From UBA668 sp043721915 (GTDB lineage Bacteria > Actinomycetota > Acidimicrobiia > Acidimicrobiales > Ilumatobacteraceae): DNA of 15,961 nt. The stretch covers positions 1-15,961 of the forward strand of contig JAYSPV010000084.1 in the NCBI GenBank assembly GCA_043721915.1, read 5' to 3'. This document shows positions 1 to 6,092 of this stretch, piece by piece. Every line of letters begins with the position of its first letter. The first letter of the stretch is position 1. The notes under the pieces are model-generated. The model was not told where the DNA came from. It saw nothing but the letters and a program-made list of their open reading frames with translations, and searched no databases. The translations under genes were made by a program, and so were the position numbers.

Positions 1-1
1 G

Positions 2-145
2 GCCGCCTTCGAAGCCGCAGTCGCAGAGATTGCCCATGTCACCGAGCGTCTCTTGGCTGACCTCCCGCCGCGCAAACAACCGCCGCCGACGTTGCCGCCA
101 CTGCGTCGCGTCACGGTCGCTCGGCGGAACGCCGCGACCTCCTGA
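2..145 (+). CDS. C-terminal fragment of a probable DUF2277 protein (5' end outside window)
   Basis: An open frame runs from the window edge to a TGA at 143-145 and gives 47 residues with no start inside the window. The fragment begins AAFEAAVAEIAHVTERLL and ends in a Pro/Arg-rich tail (LPPRKQPPPTLPPLRR). From memory, the pattern of 'AF..AV.EIA..T..LL' followed by a Pro-rich basic tail resembles the C-terminus of the short (about 85-100 aa) DUF2277 family, whose function is unknown. The gene converges on the thioredoxin-fold gene with 24 bp between the two stops. A different frame is also open over this stretch, but it continues antisense into that neighbour and looks like a shadow. The assignment rests on a short segment and is tentative. 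Confidence 0.55.
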   Translation, partial: AAFEAAVAEIAHVTERLLADLPPRKQPPPTLPPLRRVTVARRNAATS

Positions 146-169
146 CGCACCTCGAGATGTCGGGGAGGC

Positions 170-769
170 TCAGCCGATGGTGTCGGCGAGGAGGTCGTCG
201 AGGAGATCGTCGTCGACGGCGCCGAACAGCTGCTGCACCTCTCCAGTGACGTCGATGATCACCAGCGCCGGCTGCGATGGCACGCCGAACCTCGCGTAGA
301 CATTGCCGTCGTCGTCGCTCACCTGTGGGAACGTCAGCCCGTGCTTGTCGATGAAACCCTGGAACGAATCGTCGTCACCGGCCCAGGCGACGCCGACGAA
401 GGTGACCTGGCCGGCCCACCGCACACTTGCCGCCTCGACCGAGGGGGCTTCACGATTGCAGGTGCTTCAAGTGGGGGCCCAGAACCACAGAGCAACGGTC
501 TGTCCTGCATACCGGGTGAAATCGATCTCGCCGCCGCCGACGGCGGGGGCGGCGAACTGCAGCGCTTCCGGTGCCGGCGTCGCTGCGACGGTGTCGGGCG
601 TGCCGGAACCGGCGTCGTTCCCGGCCGGCTCGGTGACCGGCGGCTGTGAGGGCTTCGCCGCCTGCGTTGCTGTGGTGTCGGGCTGGATGCCTGCCGTGCC
701 GGCGGAGGTGCCGCCACACGCCACGAGCAGCAGCCCCGACACTGAGAGGGCGATCAGCTCACGACGCAT
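170..769 (-). CDS. Thioredoxin-fold lipoprotein (MPT53/DsbE/TlpA-like), probable selenoprotein with U-S-T-C active site
   Basis: A predicted membrane-anchored thiol:disulfide oxidoreductase acting outside the cytoplasm. Reading through one in-frame TGA (467-469) gives 199 residues. Residues 1-18 form a lipoprotein signal with lipobox LVAC (lipidated Cys18). A Thr/Pro/Ala linker runs to about residue 72, followed by a thioredoxin fold: a strand ending LWFWAPT, the TGA as residue 101, then S-T-C104-NREAP, a VTFVGVAW strand and the cis-Pro region GVPSQPALVIID. This layout follows mycobacterial MPT53 (WFWTPWCPFCNAEAP...VTFVGIA), in which the TGA position is the nucleophilic cysteine. No frameshift exists, and 98 codons continue intact to a TGA stop at 170-172. 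Most other genes here also end in TGA, so the code is not generally reassigned. I infer selenocysteine at 101. The alternative is a nonsense mutation or a base error (TGC to TGA). The ATG at 767-769 is chosen for the signal peptide. Confidence 0.75.
417..464 (-). promoter_or_regulatory. Candidate bacterial SECIS stem-loop downstream of the in-frame TGA
   Basis: In the mRNA, the segment 448 down to 429 folds as GCC-C-CCUC, loop GGUC, GAGG-C-GGC: seven Watson-Crick pairs with one C-C mismatch. The loop begins 26 nt after the TGA and has G in its first two positions. It contains the GGUC seen in the E. coli fdhF SECIS loop. Outside it, 464-457 (CACC-U-GCA) pairs with 423-417 (UGCGGUG), adding seven base pairs with one bulged U, separated from the upper stem by an internal loop. 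Bacterial SECIS elements lie within the coding region just after the UGA, as here. High GC makes chance hairpins common, so this supports but does not prove recoding. Pairing was found by eye, with no folding energy computed. Confidence 0.55.
467..469 (-). other. In-frame TGA at the nucleophilic Cys position of a CxxC motif (candidate selenocysteine codon)
   Basis: On the minus strand the codons read Trp-Ala-Pro-Thr-TGA-Ser-Thr-Cys-Asn-Arg-Glu-Ala-Pro. Aligned by eye to the thioredoxin-like signature WxPxCxxC, the TGA takes the first cysteine. It is one base from TGC. The resolving cysteine (TGC, 458-460) is retained, giving UxxC, the usual redox motif of selenoproteins with thioredoxin folds. 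Confidence 0.7.
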
Positions 770-778
770 CGGCCAGAC

Positions 779-792
779 GCTACCCCCGTAGC
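779..792. repeat. Short inverted repeat between two divergent genes
   Basis: Arms GCTAC (779-783) and GTAGC (788-792) flank CCCC in the 35-bp gap between the divergent starts at 769 and 805. A second GTAGC follows at 797-801. The gap must hold promoters for both genes. On the minus strand TACAAA (794-799) could be a -10 element, but no convincing -35 is seen. A regulator site is possible, but the arms are only 5 bp. Confidence 0.3.
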
Positions 793-804
793 ATTTGTAG
801 CGCC

Positions 805-1230
805 ATGCGGACCCGAACTCTTCTGCTGCTGGCCGTCACATGCGGCCTTGCCATTCTGCTCGCCGGCGGTTTCCAGTTGCTCCGTCTCGCCAACCAGCGA
901 CCTGTTGCGGAGCCGTTGGTGGTCGGCTCGACGGGCAGGGCGGGTGACGCGGTAGTCACGGTGGTCGACACGCAGGATCGGGGTGACACGTTCGTCGTCA
1001 CGATTCAGGTGTCGGGTGTGAACGACCCAGAGGGTGTCGCCGGCTTCACGCTGATCGGTGTCGACCAAGCGGTCAAGCCACTGCCCGCCGAGGATGACGG
1101 GGCATGCAGGGGTTTCACGGTGGAGCAGGTCGAATGCGCGATCGCCTTCCCGAACGTCGGGTTCCCCACCGCCGTTCGTCAGTTGCTGTTGGAGCGGGCC
1201 GAGGATCGGGTGCGCTGGAAGCTGGTGTAA
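805..1230 (+). CDS. Hypothetical membrane-anchored/secreted protein with two extracytoplasmic cysteines
   Basis: A 141-residue protein I do not recognise. Residues 6-29 are a single hydrophobic segment after a short basic N-terminus (MRTRT), so it is probably a signal anchor or an uncleaved signal peptide. Cys13 lies within the membrane segment and its surroundings (AVTC) are a poor lipobox. The rest is predicted extracytoplasmic and beta-rich (AVVTVVDTQ, TFVVTIQVSG, GFTLIGVD), with Cys101 and Cys111 placed to form a disulfide. The ATG at 805 is preferred because it puts the hydrophobic segment at the N-terminus and lies 35 bp from the divergent lipoprotein start. An upstream ATG at 646 would run antisense through that gene. 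No Shine-Dalgarno is visible, so a leaderless mRNA is possible. Head-to-head placement next to a thiol oxidoreductase makes it a candidate partner or substrate, which is inference only. Confidence 0.75.
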   Translation: MRTRTLLLLAVTCGLAILLAGGFQLLRLANQRPVAEPLVVGSTGRAGDAVVTVVDTQDRGDTFVVTIQVSGVNDPEGVAGFTLIGVDQAVKPLPAEDDGACRGFTVEQVECAIAFPNVGFPTAVRQLLLERAEDRVRWKLV

Positions 1231-1254
1231 TCACCACCACCTGCTGCGAGGGCC

Positions 1255-1269
1255 GTACCGAGCCGGTAC
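1255..1269. repeat. Inverted repeat upstream of lpd (weak terminator or operator)
   Basis: Perfect 6-bp arms GTACCG and CGGTAC are separated by AGC. The element lies 24 bp after the stop of the preceding gene and about 75 bp before the lpd start. It has no T-tract. It could be a small terminator for the upstream gene or an operator for the lpd operon. The 115-bp gap shows nothing else convincing apart from the lpd ribosome site. Confidence 0.3.
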
Positions 1270-1345
1270 CGTTGGCCAGGTAGTTGTCCAGGAGCGGTCC
1301 GGCGCACCACTCACGACACCGGGCCAGAACGGAGCAAGGAACCCA

Positions 1346-2764
1346 ATGGAGCAGCAGCAGTTCGACCTCGTGGTCATCGGTGGCGGCCCCGGCGGCTACG
1401 GCGCGGCCCTGTACGCCACCTCGGCCGGCCTCACCGTTGCGGTTGTGGAGAAGGGCGCGCTCGGCGGCACCTGCCTCAACCGCGGTTGCATCCCGGCCAA
1501 GGCACTCCTCGAGACCGCGGCCGTGAACCGCCACGTGCAGCACGCCGCCGAGTTCGGCATCGAGCCCAGCGGCCCCAGCACCGTCAACTTCGCAGCGGCG
1601 CAGGCACGCAAGCAGCGGATCGTGGATGGCATCGTGAAGAGCCTGGGCGGCTTCATGAAGACGAAGAAGATCACCGTCCTCGATGGAGTCGGCACGCTCG
1701 GGGCGAACCGCAGGGTCACCGTCGCGCACCCCGATGGCTCGGTCAGCACGCTCACCGGCACGAACGTCGTCCTGGCCGCGGGCAGCGTGCCGCGCACGAT
1801 CCCCGGCTTCGAACCAAGTGGTCCTGTGATGACGAGCGACGAAGTGCTGATGCTCGACGTCGTGCCCCCTCGTGTCGCCGTCATCGGTGGCGGGGCGATC
1901 GGCTGCGAGTTCGCCAGCACCTTCGCCGATCTCGGCAGCCAGGTGACGATCTTGGAGGGCCTGCCGAAGATCCTTCCGGGTCTCGACTCCGATGTCGCCA
2001 ACGTTGTCGTGCGCAGCTTCACGAAGAAGGGCATCGACATCAAGACCGGTGTCAAGGTTTTCGGTCACACGCTCAATGGCATCGGCGGCACCACAGTGCA
2101 CTTCGGAGCGGCCGACAGCGACGCACAGAACCTCGAGGTCGATGCGGTGGTCGTGAGCGTCGGCCGTCGCCCGTTCGCCGATCAACTGGGTTTGCAGGGG
2201 ACGGCTGTCGTCGTCGGAGATCGCGGGTTCGTCGAGGTGGATCAGTACTGCCGCACCGCCGAACCGGGCGTCTACGCGATCGGTGACGTGATCAACACTC
2301 CGGCGCTCGCGCATGTCGGATACGCCGAAGCGATCCTCGTCACCAAGCACATCCTCGACGAGGCACCCAACCCCATCCGCTACGACCGGGTGCCGTGGGC
2401 GATCTACTGCCACCCCGAGGTGGCGTTCGCCGGGCCCAGCGAGGAAGCCGCCCGCGAGGCCGGCTTCGACGTGGTGGTCGCCAAGCATCAGTTCCGCGCC
2501 AACAGCCGAGCCCAGATCCTCGGCGAACTCGACGGCCTGGTGAAGATCATCGCCAAGAAGAACGCCGACGGTACTGCGGGCCAGATCCTCGGCGTCCACA
2601 TGGTCGGCCCCTGGGTGACTGAGCAGCTCAGTGGCGGCTACCTTGCTGTCAACTGGGAAGCCACAGTCGCCGAAGCGGCAGAGTTCATCCAGCCCCACCC
2701 CAGCCTCACCGAGCTTTTCGGTGAAACTGTTCTCTCGCTCACAGGCCGCAGCCTGAACGCGTGA
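1346..2764 (+). CDS. lpd: Dihydrolipoamide dehydrogenase (E3)
   Basis: FAD- and NAD-dependent E3, which reoxidises dihydrolipoyl groups on E2 of 2-oxoacid dehydrogenase complexes and makes NADH in the cytoplasm. It has 472 residues, the usual E3 length. Visible motifs are the FAD-binding VVIGGGPGGYGAA (9-21), the redox disulfide GGTCLNRGCIPAK with Cys43 and Cys48, the NAD-binding VAVIGGGAIGCEFAS (about 175-190), the second FAD contact GVYAIGDV, and the C-terminal catalytic dyad in HPSLTE (His451, Glu456). ATG 1346 is chosen because it starts directly before the FAD fold and has AAGGA at 1336-1340, 5 bp upstream. Upstream in-frame codons run through the preceding gene in another frame. It is first of three codirectional genes: E2 follows after 40 bp and lipBA after that, so one transcript is likely. 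All expected catalytic residues are present. Confidence 0.96.
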   Translation: MEQQQFDLVVIGGGPGGYGAALYATSAGLTVAVVEKGALGGTCLNRGCIPAKALLETAAVNRHVQHAAEFGIEPSGPSTVNFAAAQARKQRIVDGIVKSLGGFMKTKKITVLDGVGTLGANRRVTVAHPDGSVSTLTGTNVVLAAGSVPRTIPGFEPSGPVMTSDEVLMLDVVPPRVAVIGGGAIGCEFASTFADLGSQVTILEGLPKILPGLDSDVANVVVRSFTKKGIDIKTGVKVFGHTLNGIGGTTVHFGAADSDAQNLEVDAVVVSVGRRPFADQLGLQGTAVVVGDRGFVEVDQYCRTAEPGVYAIGDVINTPALAHVGYAEAILVTKHILDEAPNPIRYDRVPWAIYCHPEVAFAGPSEEAAREAGFDVVVAKHQFRANSRAQILGELDGLVKIIAKKNADGTAGQILGVHMVGPWVTEQLSGGYLAVNWEATVAEAAEFIQPHPSLTELFGETVLSLTGRSLNA

Positions 2765-2804
2765 TCCGCTACACCCCGACTTCGCACTAGAGGAGCAACC
2801 CACC

Positions 2805-4295
2805 ATGGCCGACGTCACCCTCCCGCAACTCGGCGAGACCGTCACCGAAGGCACGATCACGCGCTGGTTCAAGAAGGTCGGCGACACGATCGCCGCCGAC
2901 GAAGCCCTGTTCGAGGTCAGCACCGACAAGGTGGACACCGAGGTGCCGTCTCCCGTCGCGGGTGTCGTCCTCGAGATTCGCGCCGCCGAGGGTGACACCG
3001 TCCCGGTGGGTGCGGTCATCGCGGTCGTCGGGGCAGCCGAGAGTGAGCCCGCGCCCGCGGCAGCGCCTGCGCCGCCCGCCCCCGCAGTGGAGGTGGCCAC
3101 TGCGCCGCCCGCACCCGTGGTCGAGGCGGCCCCCGCGCCGGTCGCGGTACCGGAGGTTACCCCTGCGCCGGTCGCCGAGGTGCCGAGGCTGCGGCCGGCT
3201 GCGGTCCCTGCTGCGCAACCCGCTCCGGAGGCACGTGTCGCGCCGCTCGACGATGAGGCGCTGGGTAACGACAATCGACTGCTGTCGCCCGTGGTGCGCC
3301 GGTTGGTGTCAGAGCACGGCATCAACCCCGACGACATCGCCGGCTCGGGCCCGCGTGGCCGGATCACGCGCGACGACGTGCTCGACCACATCGACCGGGT
3401 GAGCCTGGCGCCGATCGCTGCCGCTCCCGTGGCGCCGGTGGTCGCCCCGATCGTGGTCGCCCCGATCGTCGTGGCTCCTGCACCGGCTCCGGCTGTTGCT
3501 GCCCCCGCGGCTGTTGCTGCCCCCGCCGCGGCTGTTGCTGCCCCCGCCGCTTCACAGCCAGCGCCCGTGGTGGTGTCCCGTGAGCGCGACACGACGGTGC
3601 CGTTGAGCAAGATCCGCAAGCTCACTGGCAGCCACATGATCATGTCGAAGAGCGTCAGCCCGCATGCGTTCAGCGTGGTCGAGGTCGACTTCGCCAATGT
3701 CGACGCGACCCGCGGCAAGGTGAAGGGCGAGTGGAAGTCCACAGAAGGGTTCAGCCTCACCTACCTGCCGTTCATCACCCGTGCGATCGTCGATGCGCTG
3801 TGTGAGTTCCCACACCTGAACGCCAGCGTCGGCGAGAACGAACTCGTCGTGCACAACTACATCGACATCGGCATCGCAGTCGACCTCAACTACGAGGGCC
3901 TGCTCGTACCCGTGGTGCGCAGTGCCGATACCAAACGCTTGCGTGCGATCGCCCGCGAGATCAACGATCTCGCCGGTCGCGCCAAGACCCGCAAGCTCAG
4001 CCCCGACGAGATCAGCGGTGGCACGTTCACCATCACCAACAACGGCTCCGCCGGCAGCGTGCTCACCATGCCGGTGATCAATCAGCCGCAGGTCGCGATC
4101 CTGTCGACCGATGCGATCGTGCGCAAGCCGGTCGTCGCCTCGCTTGCCGATGGCGGTGAGGCGATCGTCATTCACCCCGTGGGCAACCTGGCGATGGCGT
4201 GGGACCACCGTGCCTTCGACGGCGCCTATGCGGCCGGGTTCCTCGTGAGGGTGAAGCAGTTGCTCGAAACCCGCGACTGGTCCCAGGAGCTCTGA
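2805..4295 (+). CDS. sucB: 2-oxoacid dehydrogenase E2 (dihydrolipoamide succinyl/acetyltransferase)
   Basis: Core acyltransferase of a 2-oxoacid dehydrogenase complex, moving acyl groups from lipoyl-lysine to CoA. The 496 residues have a modular layout: one lipoyl domain (1-76) with Lys42 in the STDKVDTE motif; an Ala/Pro/Val linker (77-150); a peripheral-subunit binding domain (about 157-196, SPVVRRLVSEHGI...GRITRDDVL) that docks E3 or E1; a second flexible linker (200-256) partly built from DNA repeats; and a catalytic domain (about 262-496) with His468 and Asp472 in DHRAFDG. AGGAG (2791-2795) precedes the ATG. Actinobacterial sequences labelled SucB often serve pyruvate dehydrogenase (DlaT in M. 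tuberculosis), so the substrate is not settled by sequence. M. tuberculosis DlaT has two lipoyl domains and this has one. It lies between lpd and the lipoylation gene, which ends lipBA starts 10 bp downstream. Confidence 0.93.
   Translation: MADVTLPQLGETVTEGTITRWFKKVGDTIAADEALFEVSTDKVDTEVPSPVAGVVLEIRAAEGDTVPVGAVIAVVGAAESEPAPAAAPAPPAPAVEVATAPPAPVVEAAPAPVAVPEVTPAPVAEVPRLRPAAVPAAQPAPEARVAPLDDEALGNDNRLLSPVVRRLVSEHGINPDDIAGSGPRGRITRDDVLDHIDRVSLAPIAAAPVAPVVAPIVVAPIVVAPAPAPAVAAPAAVAAPAAAVAAPAASQPAPVVVSRERDTTVPLSKIRKLTGSHMIMSKSVSPHAFSVVEVDFANVDATRGKVKGEWKSTEGFSLTYLPFITRAIVDALCEFPHLNASVGENELVVHNYIDIGIAVDLNYEGLLVPVVRSADTKRLRAIAREINDLAGRAKTRKLSPDEISGGTFTITNNGSAGSVLTMPVINQPQVAILSTDAIVRKPVVASLADGGEAIVIHPVGNLAMAWDHRAFDGAYAAGFLVRVKQLLETRDWSQEL
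3491..3550 (+). repeat. In-frame tandem repeat in the E2 linker
   Basis: Three copies of GGCTGTTGCTGCCCCCGC begin at 3491, 3509 and 3530. The second and third each carry an extra CGC triplet, so units are 18, 21 and 21 bp. They encode (A)VAAPA(A) units at about residues 229-249 in the flexible linker before the catalytic domain. The length stays a multiple of three, so copy number could change without breaking the frame. Confidence 0.85.
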
Positions 4296-4305
4296 GCACG
4301 TCCCG

Positions 4306-6021
4306 ATGACCACGCAGCCCCTGCACGTGCGCTGGCTCGGCAGGGTGCCGTACCGCGAGGCACTGGCGCTGCAGCAGGCGATGTTCGAGCACGGTTCCAG
4401 CGATCATCTGCTGCTGCTCGAACACCCGCACGTGTTCACCCATGGCCCGCGCGCTGATCTCGCCGCCAACGTGAAGGTCGCGCCGGCGTCGGTGGATGCG
4501 GAACTGGTTGCCGTCAAACGCGGCGGCGACGTCACCTATCACGGGCCCGGCCAGCTGGTCGGTTACCCGATCGTCAACGTGCCCAACTCGCTGGGAGCGA
4601 GCGGGCACGTGGCTGCCATCCAACGGCTGATCGTCGGCACCTTGCAGGAGCTGGGTGTGGCGGATGTCGGCACGCTGCGCGAGTACCCCGGGGTGTGGGT
4701 GGGCGTCAGCGGGTCGAACCCACGCAAGATCTGCGCGATCGGAGTGCGCCTTGCCCGCTCGCGGACGATGCACGGGTTTGCCCTCAACGTCGCGCCCGAC
4801 ATGCGCTACCTGCGCGACTACATCGTGCCGTGTGGCATCGAGGATCGGCCGGTCACCTCGTTGCACGAGGAAGGCGTCGACGTCGACATGGCGCTCGTCG
4901 CCGAGATCGTCGCTCGCCGCGCCGCAGATCTGTGGGGTGATGGCACGATCGAGCGGCAGGACGTCGCGTGGAAGCAACGCCCCGACGACCTGTCGCCGTT
5001 TTCTCGTGGCGAAGGCCCAGGCGCCGCAGTGCGTCAGGCCGCGGATCACGGTGTGCCTGCTGTGCAGGGCCAGCGGGCGGCGGCCCGTCTGGCACAGGCC
5101 GGTGTCACCGATGGCTTGGCGATCAGTGCGCGCAAGCCCGAGTGGCTGCGCCCGAAGGTGCAGATCGGTGTCGAGGTGCTGGCCCTGAAGAAGACCGTGC
5201 GCGACCACGGCCTGGTGACAGTGTGCGAGGAGGCCGGCTGCCCCAACCTCAGTGACTGCTGGGCCGACGGCACCGCGACGTTCATGGTGCTGGGCGAGCG
5301 CTGCACGCGTGCATGCGGGTTCTGCCTCGTCGACACTCGCAAGCCGATGGCCCCGGCCGTCGACGAGCCCTCACGGGTTGCCTCGGCGATTCGGGAGATG
5401 AACCTGGCGCACGCGGTGCTGACGATGGTCGCCCGTGACGACCTTCCCGATGGCGGGTTCGCCCACGTTGCCGAGTGCGTGGCGGCGATACGTGTCGCCC
5501 GGCCGGGTACCACGATCGAGACGTTGGTCTCCGACGCCAAGGGTGACGAGGCGTCGTTGTCGGCGCTCATCGGCGACGGCCCGGGCCGGCCCGACGTCTT
5601 CAACCACAACATCGAGACGGTGGCCCGGTTGCAGCGTGCCGTACGGCCGAGCGCAGGGTACGCGCGGAGCCTGGCCGTCCTGGCCCGGGCGAAGGCCGCC
5701 GGCATGACCACGAAGACCGGTTTCATGCTCGGGCTCGGCGAGACGGCGGAGGAGATCGGGGGCCTGCTGCACGATCTGGCGGCGATCGGCGCCGACATCG
5801 TCACGATTGGTCAGTACCTGCGGCCGACCACCAACCACCTGCCGGTGGCGCGGTGGGCCGAGCCTGCCGAGTTCGTGACGTGGAAGCACGTCGGCGAGGC
5901 GTTGGGCATCGGGCACGTCGAGGCCAGCCCGCTCACACGCAGCAGCTACCACGCGAAACACGCAGCCCAGGCGGTGGGCGCCGTCGCCGCGACCACCGGG
6001 CATTCGCTGTCATTCCTCTGA
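4306..6021 (+). CDS. lipB-lipA: Fused octanoyltransferase-lipoyl synthase (LipB-LipA)
   Basis: One 571-residue frame carries both steps of de novo lipoylation: transfer of octanoate from acyl carrier protein to E2 or GcvH lysine, then radical-SAM insertion of two sulfurs. LipB spans about 1-220: RGGDVTYHGPGQL (72-84), Lys141 in RKICAIG, and catalytic Cys176 in VPCGIEDRPVTSL. A linker of about 50 residues (225-275) follows. LipA spans about 276-571: auxiliary 4Fe-4S cysteines Cys307, Cys312, Cys318 (CX4CX5C), the radical-SAM triad Cys333, Cys337, Cys340 (CX3CX2C) and the C-terminal RSSYHA. All catalytic residues are present. The usual LIPDF-like motif reads LVSDA (407-411). No stop or frameshift separates the halves. 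An internal GTG or TTG near 5028-5115 could also yield free LipA. The ATG at 4306 is 10 bp after the E2 stop. Confidence 0.92.
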   Translation: MTTQPLHVRWLGRVPYREALALQQAMFEHGSSDHLLLLEHPHVFTHGPRADLAANVKVAPASVDAELVAVKRGGDVTYHGPGQLVGYPIVNVPNSLGASGHVAAIQRLIVGTLQELGVADVGTLREYPGVWVGVSGSNPRKICAIGVRLARSRTMHGFALNVAPDMRYLRDYIVPCGIEDRPVTSLHEEGVDVDMALVAEIVARRAADLWGDGTIERQDVAWKQRPDDLSPFSRGEGPGAAVRQAADHGVPAVQGQRAAARLAQAGVTDGLAISARKPEWLRPKVQIGVEVLALKKTVRDHGLVTVCEEAGCPNLSDCWADGTATFMVLGERCTRACGFCLVDTRKPMAPAVDEPSRVASAIREMNLAHAVLTMVARDDLPDGGFAHVAECVAAIRVARPGTTIETLVSDAKGDEASLSALIGDGPGRPDVFNHNIETVARLQRAVRPSAGYARSLAVLARAKAAGMTTKTGFMLGLGETAEEIGGLLHDLAAIGADIVTIGQYLRPTTNHLPVARWAEPAEFVTWKHVGEALGIGHVEASPLTRSSYHAKHAAQAVGAVAATTGHSLSFL

Positions 6022-6040
6022 CACACCGAGCGTCGGTGTG
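6022..6040. terminator. Hairpin right after the lipB-lipA stop
   Basis: A perfect 8-bp stem, CACACCGA and TCGGTGTG, with loop GCG starts one base after the TGA. There is no T-tract, so it is either a U-less actinobacterial terminator or a 3'-end stabiliser. Its position at the end of the lpd-sucB-lipBA operon and the separate start of the next gene support a terminator role. Confidence 0.55.
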
Positions 6041-6082
6041 CTGATCGCCGCAGTCCCGTGAGATGCGCGACGATGTACGCGC

Positions 6083-6088
6083 GGAGGG
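6083..6088 (+). promoter_or_regulatory. Ribosome binding site that decides the start of the 6093 gene
   Basis: GGAGGG lies 4 bp before the ATG at 6093. The in-frame ATG at 6063 has no comparable site, so 6093 is preferred. Confidence 0.65.
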
Positions 6089-6092
6089 CAGC

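Noticed and set aside
30..299. 89-residue plus-strand ORF at the left edge
   Set aside because: Arg/Ser-rich frame that crosses the DUF2277-like fragment in another frame and runs antisense into the thioredoxin-fold gene.
170..769. Ordinary pseudogene or frameshift explanation for the split thioredoxin-fold gene
   Set aside because: Not excluded, but disfavoured: there is no frameshift, a single TGA falls exactly on the catalytic Cys codon, and both flanks look under selection.
1058..1345. 96-residue N-terminal extension of lpd to an upstream ATG
   Set aside because: It overlaps the preceding gene in another frame and lacks homology-like features. ATG 1346 has a good ribosome site directly before the FAD motif.
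1115..3760. 881-residue minus-strand open frame
   Set aside because: Antisense to lpd and sucB, whose motifs are complete. Low-complexity Ala/Gly/Thr composition marks it as a high-GC shadow.
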